Shown here: positions 47,464 through 55,644 of the stretch, one piece after another
Layout of the letters: every line of letters starts with the position of its first letter
Numbering within the stretch: the stretch's first letter is position 1
Notes under the pieces: generated by a model
The model's input: only the letters and a program-made list of their open reading frames with translations
Told to the model about the DNA's origin: nothing
Database searches by the model: none
Position numbers and translations under genes: made by a program
Assembly: GCF_001657475.1 (NCBI RefSeq)
Contig: NZ_LXEY01000022.1
Span: forward strand, 248,001-312,000
From: Enteractinococcus helveticum
GTDB taxonomy: Bacteria > Actinomycetota > Actinomycetes > Actinomycetales > Micrococcaceae
DNA: 64,000 nt
Direction of reading: 5' to 3'

Positions 47464-47745
47464 GTGATCAGATCCTTTGCGGGCAAAGAGACGGAGAGGC
47501 TATGGCATCGGGACAAGGTACGCTCGATCGATCCTCGCATACAAAAGGTTGCCCTCCGGAAGTTGACGCAGATTCACGCGGCTCGATTTCTCGACTCACT
47601 GCGCGTGCCACCGGGAAACCGGCTTGAGCAGTTGAAGGGTGATCGAGTGGGGCAGCACAGTATCCGTGTGAACGATCAGTGGCGGATCTGTTTCAGATGG
47701 ATCGAAGGAGGCACTGAAGATGTCGAACTTGTCGACTACCACTGA
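47464..47745 (+). CDS. higB: HigB-type toxin (RelE/ParE superfamily)
   Basis: A 93-residue protein of the HigB group: MIRSFAGKETERLWH is its signature start, followed by KVALRKLTQIHAA and the C-terminal QWRICFRW motif carrying the catalytic arginines. HigB cleaves mRNA on the ribosome. The antitoxin follows with a 26-base overlap, the toxin-first order typical of higBA. Both are intact, so this looks like a working module. Confidence 0.9.
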   Translation: MIRSFAGKETERLWHRDKVRSIDPRIQKVALRKLTQIHAARFLDSLRVPPGNRLEQLKGDRVGQHSIRVNDQWRICFRWIEGGTEDVELVDYH

Positions 47746-48034
47746 CAAGTTGGATCCCGTTCATCCTGGTGAGGTTCTGATGGAGGACTTCATTAGTGGC
47801 TTTGGGATTACACAGAATAAATTGGCGGTATCGATTGGGGTGCCGCCCCGACGCATAAACGAGATTGTGCATGGTAAGCGTGGTATCACGGCTGACACTG
47901 CACTCCGCTTAGGACGCTACTTCGGAATTGATCCGCAGTTCTGGTTGAACTTGCAATCACACTATGAGTTAGAAATCGCGGAGGACCGCGTCGCTGAACA
48001 GATTGCCGCGATCAAGCCTCTGAATGCCGCGTAG
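47720..48034 (+). CDS. higA: HigA-type antitoxin (XRE family)
   Basis: A 104-residue antitoxin. The HigA signature HPGEVLMEDFISGFGIT is followed by a helix-turn-helix (QNKLAVSIGVPPRRINEIV) and HGKRGITADTALRLGRYFG. It neutralises HigB and represses the module. AAGGAGG lies 10 bases before ATG 47720, inside higB. The overlap of 26 bases points to translational coupling. Confidence 0.93.
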   Translation: MSNLSTTTDKLDPVHPGEVLMEDFISGFGITQNKLAVSIGVPPRRINEIVHGKRGITADTALRLGRYFGIDPQFWLNLQSHYELEIAEDRVAEQIAAIKPLNAA

Positions 48035-48379
48035 AACTTCGAAGTCTCGAAGGAGTTATGAAAGTCGCATGAAGCAGGGTACCGAACAGCGTCTCGAAGT
48101 ATTCGAAGATACTGGAGTCTCCATGCGCGTCGTCAGGGCACTGGGTGTTGAGAGATGCGATATGTGACCTGCCAAATCGGAGATACACGAACGACTTTTC
48201 TTGCAACCCGCTCTGCTGGATGATGATTTCCCCGGGGCGACTCGGTGAAATCGTATTGTAGCGCCCGCGGGTTGCAGCACTCTCGAGGACGGACCCTGGC
48301 ACCAAATCGCTAACCTAGTAGGCTGGTAAACGAATACGCAGAACAAATCCGGCTACATGCGATACAGGAGTATTGGGTC
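48035..48379. other. 345-base gap without a confident gene
   Basis: Between higA and the YtoQ gene several open frames of about 95 codons exist on the minus strand (for example ending near 48012), but none matches a family I recognise or has good ribosome binding. The composition is coding-like in places (SFVYLRFGRSHIASLN), so it could be decayed coding sequence. Toxin-antitoxin modules often sit beside such debris. Confidence 0.4.
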
Positions 48380-48820
48380 ATGACTTTTTCTGTCTATCTT
48401 TCTGGTGAAATTCACACTGATTGGCGTGACGAACTCCAGCGCGGTGCGGAAGCCGCTGGGTTGGACGTGGTGTTTACCGCACCAGTAACCGATCACCCTG
48501 CAAGCGACGCTGCTGGCGATCACCTGGGCGAAACTGATAGTCAGTTCTGGCGTGATCATCAGTCCGCTAAGGTCAATGCTATTCGCACGCGAACACTCAT
48601 CGAACAAGCCGACATGGTCGTAGTGCGTTTCGGCGACCAATATAAACAGTGGAACGCTGCATTCGACGCCGGTTACTGCGCTGCCCTGGGCAAACCATAC
48701 GTGACCCTGCACGACGCCGACATTGTGCACCCGCTCAAAGAGGTCGATGCGGCAGCGCAAGCATGGTGTACCACGACCGATCAGGTGGTTGAAATCCTGC
48801 GCTACGTGCTCAAAGCTTGA
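48380..48820 (+). CDS. YtoQ family protein
   Basis: A 146-residue Rossmann-like protein that matches the YtoQ family almost end to end: FSVYLSGEIHTDWRDEL at the start, APVTDHPASDAAGDHLGE in the middle, then VVRFGDQYKQWNAAFDAGY and EVDAAAQAWCTT. It is related to nucleoside 2-deoxyribosyltransferases, but YtoQ proteins have no established reaction. AGGAG lies 10 bases before the ATG. It is a complete single gene. Confidence 0.9.
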   Translation: MTFSVYLSGEIHTDWRDELQRGAEAAGLDVVFTAPVTDHPASDAAGDHLGETDSQFWRDHQSAKVNAIRTRTLIEQADMVVVRFGDQYKQWNAAFDAGYCAALGKPYVTLHDADIVHPLKEVDAAAQAWCTTTDQVVEILRYVLKA

Positions 48821-48931
48821 GCACGACCTAAGGGCCCCAAGCGGTTTGACCGTATGCGGATCTGGGAGCACGAGACCTTGATCGCGTACGGCTCTTTGTT
48901 TGCGGCCCAAGACTGTCGGTAATCTAAACGC

Positions 48932-49776
48932 ATGTCGTCAACTCACCCGTATTTCGCTAACTCGCTGCCAGGCCGATCGCACTGGCCCATCGTGGAGCCG
49001 ACATTCAACGCGAGAACACCCTAACCGCGGTACGTCGCGCTGTTGACGCCGGCTTTGGATACATCGAAGTCGATGTGCGCGCCACAGCAGATCACAAGGT
49101 CGTGGTGTTCCACGATGAAACCCTCGACCGAATCACCACGGGGACCGGGAAACTCGGCGGCACCACGTGGGATGAGCTGGCATCCGTGCAGATCATCGGT
49201 GCGGAACCCCGGGACGAACAGATTTCGGAGCCGCTTGTGCTCTTTGAAGAGTTACTCGAGATGTTCCCGACGACGCGGTTCAACGTTGACCTGAAAGACC
49301 GGGCGTCGGCTGTACCGATGGTGGAGATTCTGCGCCGCCAAAACGCCTGGGACAGGGTGCTCATCGCCTCATTTCGAGATACCCATCGACGGCTATTCTT
49401 CAATAGTCTGCGTCCAACGGACCCGCCCGTGGCATCGTCGGGCGGTATGGAGACGGTCGCCCTGTTGCTGTTAGCCCACCGCACAGGTGCTTTCAAGACG
49501 GTGGTTCGTGGACTGCGTCGGAAGCTCCCGCTCGATGCGGTTCAGGTTCCGATACGCAAAGGGCCAATCCGGGTGGTGACACAGCAGTTTGTCGATGCCT
49601 GCCACACCGCGGGGATCGCTGTGCATGTGTGGGTGATCAATGACCCGCAACAAATGAAAAGCCTTCTGGCGATGGGCGTCGACGGAATTGTGACCGATAA
49701 CGGGCCAGCAATTGCCCAAGTGCTTGGTGCGAGGGGAACATGGCCCCAGTGCTTCCACCGTCAAGGCCGTGAGTAA
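48932..49776 (+). pseudogene. Glycerophosphodiester phosphodiesterase, frameshifted near the start
   Basis: ATG 48932 reads MSSTHPYFANSLPG, then the frame must shift by one base near 48970 to continue PIALAHRGADIQRENTLTAV, the start of a GDPD domain. The rest is intact: EVDVRATADHKVVVFHDETL (catalytic Glu/His), RFNVDLKD and the C-terminal HVWVINDPQQMKSLLAMGVD. It would hydrolyse glycerophosphodiesters to glycerol 3-phosphate. The correct frame has a stop at 48958 and no start codon until GTG 49075, which would remove the catalytic HRG. A frameshift mutation or a single-base sequencing error fits. Confidence 0.8.
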
Positions 49777-50021
49777 TGTGACGGTTTGACGGCTGCACAA
49801 TAGCCTTCCTAATGACGTAGCCCAGGGCTTGGTATTGGAACACGTGATCCGCCAACCTCCGTTGTCGAAACCAGAATGTTGTCTGCCCGCGCCCAGATGA
49901 TTTCATCATCCCTACGAAACGTCACTCAAATAACTAGTGTCGTAATCTGCACTACGTATACGCAGGAAAACAGCCAAAAACCATTAGATTAGGTGGACCA
50001 CTTGCCTATGAATGAGGTTGT

Positions 50022-50675
50022 ATGTTTGGCGTTCGCCATAAGAACATGTTCCTAACTTCGGTGCTGTTGACTGGTTTATTCTTCGCTGGCTGCAGTTCTC
50101 CAGAAGCAACTCCGCAGGAGAGTGCCGATCTCCAGGGCCCAACAGCAACAGCAGAGGTCGAACACGACAACGAAGTGTCCGAAGCGACCGAAGACCAAGG
50201 TCTCAGTGAGAACGAAAGTGCTAATGCCGAGTCTGGAGACATAGAAGCAGCATTTGCTGAGCGGGATCAGTTTCACAAAGACCAGCAACTTCTAATGGAC
50301 GGGTCACCCCTTTCAGCAGTCACACCGGAACAAAAGCAGTTTGTCGCCGAACAGCGTGCTCACATCGAGTCACAGGGTGGAACATGGACCCCGGAGTATG
50401 AGACCCTGATCCTCGCATTGACCGGCGACGCGTGCGAAAGCGCGATCTTGAGTTTTCATGACGTGGACACTTCAGCTGTTCAGATTCATATCGCGAGTTC
50501 ACCGCTGTTCCGCGGCATGATCCCGGAGGATATGAATGACGCCGAGCGTGAGCAAGCAGAGGCGAACATGGCTGAGATTATGGTCTACGGCATGCAACAC
50601 ATGTGCCCGGCTGATTATCCGCAATGGGCGCAGGCTGTGATCGAACTGTATCCAGGGCTCATCAACGTACAGTGA
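50022..50675 (+). CDS. Hypothetical lipoprotein
   Basis: A 217-residue protein with a lipoprotein signal peptide (TSVLLTGLFFAGC, lipobox FAGC) and an acidic disordered linker (30-90). The C-terminal domain is about 100 residues, with two Cys (DACESAILS and MQHMCPADYP) that could form a disulfide, in a pattern resembling DUF732-type secreted actinobacterial proteins. I cannot assign a function. GAGG lies 4 bases before ATG 50022. It stands alone. Confidence 0.65.
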   Translation: MFGVRHKNMFLTSVLLTGLFFAGCSSPEATPQESADLQGPTATAEVEHDNEVSEATEDQGLSENESANAESGDIEAAFAERDQFHKDQQLLMDGSPLSAVTPEQKQFVAEQRAHIESQGGTWTPEYETLILALTGDACESAILSFHDVDTSAVQIHIASSPLFRGMIPEDMNDAEREQAEANMAEIMVYGMQHMCPADYPQWAQAVIELYPGLINVQ

Positions 50676-50811
50676 CGCAGCTCGCTGGACCTCGATGACG
50701 ACCACACATGACCCTGTCGTTTAGAGTTGTGACGGGTAGCCGGCAGTTGCCGCGATCCGGTGTAGGTGATCCGTTAGCGGCCATGGATTTACCAGCTGAA
50801 GCATCTGTTCA

Positions 50812-50851
50812 TTCATATTTATCCTGGTGTGGTGTCAACCATAAATATGAA
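50812..50851. repeat. AT-rich 11-bp inverted repeat with 18-base spacer
   Basis: TTCATATTTAT (50812-50822) and ATAAATATGAA (50841-50851) are perfect reverse complements in an otherwise featureless 328-base gap between a lipoprotein and the 2H phosphoesterase gene. No T-run follows, so it does not look like a terminator. It could be an operator, an IHF/Lsr2-type site or a mobile-element end. Confidence 0.5.
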
Positions 50852-51003
50852 ATCCATCGCTGTGTTGGTATCAGAATGCAATTGTGGATAACACGCCCAT
50901 CTACACAACCGGGGCGCTAGCAATCGACCACACCTAGGTGCCAGCTGTAGCGTGCTATAGGTAGAGACAAATGCGTTGGTCGCACGATGAAGGGGCATCA
51001 GGC

Positions 51004-51528
51004 ATGGCATCGCCGGAGAACATTCTTTTGCATCTGTCGCAAGATGACGAACAACAGGTGCGCGATGTTTTCAAACGTCTGGAAGAGCGTGGATTCCCTG
51101 CTCAGCAGCAGACTCCTCACATCACCATTACGTTCTCTCCGAATATGCACGACGACGTTGTACAAAGCGCAGCCGAGTTACTTCCGCCCGTTATTCCAGC
51201 GTCCTTTCAACGCGTGGGCAGCGTTGTGTTTGGAACGAAACGTAAACAAACCGTTGCGTGGCTCCTCGAAACCACAGACGAGCTGGAGATAGCTGCTCGT
51301 CAGATCAGTGCGCTGAATCCTGATGGGCGTGGACCGCGCTGGATTCCACATCTGACGGTCGGCCTCAGGCTGCCCCGTGAAATTATTCCAGAATATATAC
51401 GTGCCTTGGACGAATTGACCTCGGCACACCTCAGGGAGTTTACGGCTGTTCGAGCGGCATTCTGGCGGCCGCGAGATCGGGAGCTCACGGTTCTTGCCGG
51501 GACGAAGGAATCCTCGAATAGTCGCTAA
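51004..51528 (+). CDS. 2'-5' RNA ligase/cyclic phosphodiesterase-like protein (2H superfamily)
   Basis: A 174-residue protein with both 2H motifs, HITITF and HLTVGL, separated by about 85 residues as usual for this fold. Members hydrolyse cyclic phosphates or ligate RNA ends. ATG 51004 was chosen with AAGGGG 8 bases upstream; the frame could begin at ATG 50971. The two motifs are complete, so activity is likely; the RNA or nucleotide substrate is unknown. Confidence 0.85.
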   Translation: MASPENILLHLSQDDEQQVRDVFKRLEERGFPAQQQTPHITITFSPNMHDDVVQSAAELLPPVIPASFQRVGSVVFGTKRKQTVAWLLETTDELEIAARQISALNPDGRGPRWIPHLTVGLRLPREIIPEYIRALDELTSAHLREFTAVRAAFWRPRDRELTVLAGTKESSNSR

Positions 51529-51682
51529 GCCAGACCGCTTGAACGTGTAGGAGGACGGATAACGCCGTAGCGGTGAAAAGCGTGTAAAACATAGTCCCTG
51601 TTGCATTCCCTCGGTCGATGATACAGTGAGCGCCAAACACGGTCGCGACCTGTGATCGTGCCATCCGTTTTGAGGAGAATCC

Positions 51683-52120
51683 ATGCCTCGTCCAGTCACT
51701 AATTCAGCAAAAGCCGTCTGGAACGGCGATCTCAAATCCGGCAGCGGCACCACCAGTCTGGAGACATCTCAGCTCGGCACTTTCCCAACGCACTGGAAAG
51801 CCCGCTCTGAGGAGTCCGAACGCGGCACCACCTCGCCCGAGGAACTCATCGGTGCTGCCCTAGCCACTTGCTTCTCAATGCAGTTTTCGAACATGCTCGC
51901 CGAGAATGGCACACCACCAACCACAATCGAGAGCACCGCAAACGTAACCTTCAACATCGCTGAAGGTGGCATTACTGGCATCGAACTGATCAACAACTCC
52001 ACTATCGAAAATATCGAAGATGCAGACTTCCAGCGTCTTGCAAATGAAGCCAAGGAAACTTGTCCCGTCTCGAAAGCACTGCAGGGTGTGGAGATCACTT
52101 TGAACGCCACGCTCGCCTAA
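51683..52120 (+). CDS. OsmC family peroxiredoxin
   Basis: A 145-residue OsmC protein with both redox cysteines: ALATCFSMQFS (peroxidatic) and ETCPVSKAL (resolving), plus the family start KAVWNGDLKSGSG. It reduces organic hydroperoxides. TTTTGAGGAG precedes ATG 51683. It stands alone. Residues and length are normal, so it is probably active. Confidence 0.93.
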   Translation: MPRPVTNSAKAVWNGDLKSGSGTTSLETSQLGTFPTHWKARSEESERGTTSPEELIGAALATCFSMQFSNMLAENGTPPTTIESTANVTFNIAEGGITGIELINNSTIENIEDADFQRLANEAKETCPVSKALQGVEITLNATLA

Positions 52121-52295
52121 CCCGGTTCACGTGGCTGTGGACGGGATCTCGGTCCGCAACCAGTGACTTGGTCCGGTGGTTCCTGGCGGAAGAGCCTTAT
52201 CCAGGGTCTGGGGACTTTAGGCTACTGAAAGGGCACGGCTGTTCCGAGAGAAACTCCCTGAGTTAGGCATCGCACCAGGATTGTTTGTCGGTCCG

Positions 52296-52580
52296 CTACT
52301 GGCTGGAACCCTCGAGTGCTGTGTCAATCGTTATCACGATTGAGGCCTTGATTGTCAGTACTTTCTTCGTGCGTGATGCATCTGCATAAAAAACGAAGTA
52401 ATCCCCTTCTTGCCGGTAGCTCGCAGCTTCGACGGTGCGTTCGTTGACGCCCTGTGTGTCGGTCGTTAGCTGGGCCTTGTTGATTACAACGTTGGCATTG
52501 ATGTCTCCTATAAGCGGCTTCTCTGGTGAGGAAGCTCGGTGTTGTTTCGGAATCCACCATGTGAAGCGTGGATTCCGCAT
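52296..52580 (-). CDS. Possible decayed or frameshifted lipoprotein
   Basis: The frame from ATG 52580 gives about 94 residues (MRNPRFTWWIPKQHR...) of plausible beta-rich sequence with VTIDTALEGSSQ-like ending. The same frame continues upstream through LFPPATGCGSAHLPATV, which resembles a lipobox, but no start codon is in frame there. A one-base shift in the CCCCC run near 52633 would join it to a hydrophobic leader from GTG 52657. That start overlaps the GTG of the divergent GNAT gene, so the true structure is unclear. Confidence 0.4.
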   Translation of the reverse strand: MRNPRFTWWIPKQHRASSPEKPLIGDINANVVINKAQLTTDTQGVNERTVEAASYRQEGDYFVFYADASRTKKVLTIKASIVITIDTALEGSSQ

Positions 52581-52649
52581 ATCAGTGACAACTGTAGCTG
52601 GCAGGTGGGCACTGCCGCAGCCAGTAGCAGGGGGAAATAAAATGGAGCT

Positions 52650-53153
52650 GTGAGCACCCGTGCAACCAGCCCTCGCATCAGCATCCGCGCCTATGCAAGC
52701 ACCGACGCAGAACCAACGATGCGGATATTCCAAGAAGCCATCAGGGTGACGGCATCCCTGGACTACACGCCTGAGCAGCTCGCAGCGTGGGCGAGGTCGC
52801 AGCAACGTGACCTCTCCACATGGGATGCTTCAATGCGGCGTCGTCATAGTTATGTGGCTGTCGTGAACGAACGGCTCGCGGGGTTCTCCGACGTCAGCGA
52901 AAGCGGTTATATCGACATGATGTATGTTGCCCCTGAGTTTGCTGGCAGAGGGGTGGCACGAGAACTCATAACGTTCCTGGAAGAACGAGCGCAGAGCTAT
53001 GGAGCCAGGCGGCTGACGGCGAATGTGAGTATCACGGCTCGAGCGTTTTTCGAAGCGGTGGGCTTCGCGGTGGAGGCAGAGCAATATCCGGCGGTCGACG
53101 ACGTCGTCCTGACTAATTACCGCATGGCCAAAGACCTTGAATCTCGCGACTGA
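52650..53153 (+). CDS. GNAT acetyltransferase
   Basis: A 167-residue GNAT enzyme. The acetyl-CoA-binding core is DMMYVAPEFAGRGVARELIT, the family's RxxGxG/A signature, preceded by YVAVVNERLAGFSDVSESGYI and followed by NVSITARAFFEAVGF. The layout resembles the YafP/PA4866-type GNATs, some of which detoxify small molecules. GTG 52650 was taken; GGAG is very close. Substrate unknown. Confidence 0.85.
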   Translation: MSTRATSPRISIRAYASTDAEPTMRIFQEAIRVTASLDYTPEQLAAWARSQQRDLSTWDASMRRRHSYVAVVNERLAGFSDVSESGYIDMMYVAPEFAGRGVARELITFLEERAQSYGARRLTANVSITARAFFEAVGFAVEAEQYPAVDDVVLTNYRMAKDLESRD

Positions 53154-53163
53154 CTTTCTGGGG

Positions 53164-53634
53164 CTAGTCGGTGACTTCGGCGCCGGCGTCAACGGTCTCG
53201 GCTAGTTCAGCGAGCTTGATCACCGACCGATCCAGCGCTTCTTTGGTGTTGGCTCGGGCTCGTTCAAACCGGCTTTCGTCGGTAAGTTGGCTCCAGTCGT
53301 AGGTGTGACGGACCAAGGTTGTGACATTATCTATTGGTTCGAGTTCCCAACGCCACAAATGACCGGGAGCCTCTTCACCAACTGGGGCTGGCTTCCACGC
53401 AATGACGCGGCCTTCTTCAAATTCTACGATCTCGTTGACTCGTTGCTTGCCGCTGGTCAGCTCCATGGTGAAGCTCTGACCGACGCGGTCGATGCGTTGG
53501 CCCTGATCAGCATGGGCGAGGTTATCGTTGCCGTCAAATTGTGGGTGCCGAGAGGGGTCAGCGATCAGTTTGAAGATCTCGGCGGCTGGAAGTGCGATTT
53601 CACGTTCAGTACTGATAATTCGTTGTTCCGTCAT
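53164..53634 (-). CDS. SRPBCC (START-fold) domain protein
   Basis: A 156-residue SRPBCC protein: the opening strand and helix ISTEREIALPAAEIFKLIAD with HPQFDGN, central GRVIAWKPAPVG and C-terminal helix AKLAELAET-like end (VIKLAELAETVDAG). The fold binds hydrophobic ligands in a cavity. ATG 53634 was chosen because it begins the fold; the frame to 53718 is not needed. It converges with the GNAT gene by 10 bases. Confidence 0.85.
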   Translation of the reverse strand: MTEQRIISTEREIALPAAEIFKLIADPSRHPQFDGNDNLAHADQGQRIDRVGQSFTMELTSGKQRVNEIVEFEEGRVIAWKPAPVGEEAPGHLWRWELEPIDNVTTLVRHTYDWSQLTDESRFERARANTKEALDRSVIKLAELAETVDAGAEVTD

Positions 53635-53995
53635 GGCTCCACTCTTCCACTGGTAACCGACCCCGTCCAGGGGAGACATCGTTTCACAGCAAGTTCCCGG
53701 GTGGGCACGAAGCCGCACCGCCGAGACCGATCAGATCAACGACGAATCCGTGAACATTGTTGAATAAGGTCACAGGCCTGCACGGTCAGTGACATGAGTA
53801 CCTCGGATGCCCACGGAAGTTCCTGCTTGACGCAAGTTGATATGTGAGGTTCGGAGTGCGCTCGTCGGAACGCACCCCGCCTGTGATGAGAAACATGCAT
53901 GGGATTGACCATCAGTCGCGGAACGGGGCTTGCGTCCATGGCGGTGGCCTGTTTGTGTGGAACGTGGAGCCCATCATAGATCTGAAGGAGGACGT

Positions 53996-54562
53996 ATGGC
54001 TGAGAACCTGAATGGTCACACTATTGCATTTGTTGCTTCCAACGGCGTCGAACAGGTGGAGCTCACCTCACCCTGGGAGGCAGTGAAAGAAGCCGGAGCT
54101 ACTCCGGTGTTGGTATCCGATAAGGAAGACAGCATCACCGCAATGCAAGGTGACTGGGAACACGGCGATTCTTTCACCGTAGATCGTCACATTAGTGAAG
54201 CCAAAGTCGAAGATTTTGATTCCGTGGTTCTGCCAGGCGGGACGCTGAATGCGGATGCGCTACGTACCAATGAAGATGTACTGAACTTCGTGCGCGGATT
54301 CTTCTCTGCCAAGAAGCCCGTGGCATCAATCTGCCATGGGCCGTGGCTGCTGATCAACGCTGGCGTGGTCGAGGGTCGAACCGTTACCAGCGTCGATAAG
54401 ATCTCCATAGACCTGAAGAATGCAGGTGCCAACTGGGTGGACAAAGAAGTGGTCGTTGACAATGGTCTGACGACCTCACGGAACCCAGGCGATCTTGACG
54501 CATTCAACGCCAAACTCATTGAGGAAGCCGCAGAAGGCAAACACCAGCAACAGACCACATAA
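53996..54562 (+). CDS. DJ-1/PfpI family protein (class I glutamine-amidotransferase fold)
   Basis: A 188-residue protein. IAFVASNGVEQVELTSPWEAV and DSVVLPGGTLNADALRTNED are typical of PfpI-type proteins; the nucleophilic Cys is in SICHGPW, with its flanking Glu in GVEQVEL. Such proteins are proteases, glyoxalases or deglycases and lack a glutaminase channel. AAGGAGG lies 4 bases before ATG 53996. A long upstream frame to 53930 is not needed. Confidence 0.92.
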   Translation: MAENLNGHTIAFVASNGVEQVELTSPWEAVKEAGATPVLVSDKEDSITAMQGDWEHGDSFTVDRHISEAKVEDFDSVVLPGGTLNADALRTNEDVLNFVRGFFSAKKPVASICHGPWLLINAGVVEGRTVTSVDKISIDLKNAGANWVDKEVVVDNGLTTSRNPGDLDAFNAKLIEEAAEGKHQQQTT

Positions 54563-54587
54563 AGCCTCACCTACTGACTGACCGCAA

Positions 54588-54619
54588 GGCCCGCTATCGT
54601 TCAATCGGTAGCGGGCCTT
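54588..54619 (+). terminator. Terminator after the PfpI gene
   Basis: GGCCCGCTA (54588-54596) and TAGCGGGCC (54609-54617) form a perfect 9-bp stem, extendable by AA/TT, with a 12-base inner loop and TT after. It begins 26 bases after the stop codon. Confidence 0.75.
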
Positions 54620-54900
54620 CGCCTGCGAGAGTCAAACCCCTTGAGGTCGTTACTTCTATTTGAATTGCGTGCTGGGGCAGGGCTAATGCACAAGATATGA
54701 AGGTGTCACATTAATTGTGGTCGGACGTCTTGATTCACCAGCGGATGAGTTTATTCCGTCATCAGTTAGATTCAGCGAGGAAGGGTGTGGACCGACAGAG
54801 GATCGTGGCAATGTTCTCGGATCCACTGATGCGCCATGATGTCGACAGCATCGGTAACGGTGCTACAGTTGTTAGCGATTTTTCAAAGGAGTGTTCAGCA

Positions 54901-55186
54901 GGCGTTAAAACCTGGGAACTTATCGGTGGCGTCATAGCACTCATCGCCTTGATTTTGTGGGTGCGATGGCTCCGAACACCTTCGCCATCAGCAACCTGGC
55001 CACGACTCCCGCTGTGGCTGCCATCCTATACATGATTCCCGTTTTCCTGTTGGGTTTAGTGCGATGGGTTTCACTGAGTTTGCACTGAGCCTTGGCGTGC
55101 CCAAAGAAATCGAAAATCTCACGTTCGGGATACCGGGGTTCTTCCTCATCATGCCCGTCATCATCATGGGGTATGAGATTTTGTAG
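54901..55186 (+). pseudogene. Decayed small membrane protein gene
   Basis: Three hydrophobic pieces follow one another in three frames: KTWELIGGVIALIALILW (54907 on), MAPNTFAISNLATTPAVAAI followed by LYMIPVFLLGLVRW (54966 on), and ALSLGVPKEIENLTFGI followed by PGFFLIMPVIIMGYEIL (to the TAG at 55186). Together they look like one protein of about 95 residues with two or three membrane helices, broken by two frameshifts. AAGGAG lies near 54885, but the expected start codon is absent. I do not recognise the family. Confidence 0.5.
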
Positions 55187-55251
55187 GCGTCCCAGCACCA
55201 CCAATTCTTGTACCTCGGTGGATTCGAGAGCAGGATCGGGAATACCGCACT

Positions 55252-55419
55252 ATGAAACGAACGGCTCGACGACGTCGATGGCAAGACCCAAAAGTTAAAA
55301 GAGCCGATATTCAAGCGGCAATCACCGGGCCGATTATGGCTGTGGTGGTTGCCGCAGCGATCTTCTTTGTATTTTTTGTGATGGGGAAGCTTCTGTCCTC
55401 GCTGATAGAACGTCATTAA
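55252..55419 (+). CDS. Small membrane protein (55 residues)
   Basis: ATG 55252 opens a 55-residue frame with a strongly basic N-terminus (MKRTARRRRW) and a single membrane helix (IMAVVVAAAIFFVFFVMGK). It is positive-inside oriented. It lies just after the decayed membrane gene and on the same strand, so they may have been one unit. No ribosome binding site is clear. It resembles many small single-helix proteins; function unknown. Confidence 0.45.
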   Translation: MKRTARRRRWQDPKVKRADIQAAITGPIMAVVVAAAIFFVFFVMGKLLSSLIERH

Positions 55420-55644
55420 ACTCCGGTACTGAGTTATCTCCGTGACCATATCGCTGAGGAGTCAGCCAGAAGGTTCAAAGGCAATATCGAATATGGCTTG
55501 TGGCTGTTTGGGAGGCAACACCCTTCCCGTAGATAAACCGGGCATGCTATGAGTTCTCCCTGTGTCCGAGGATTTTACGCGCGTGACTTCTGCTGAGCTA
55601 CTGGAAGGTCCGGACTAGCAGGCGAGCACGCACAGTCACAGGGC

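Noticed and set aside
53996..54562. PfpI protein as the missing glutaminase for GuaA
   Set aside because: DJ-1/PfpI proteins share the fold and Cys but do not hydrolyse glutamine; the gene lies 34 kb away with no link to guaA.
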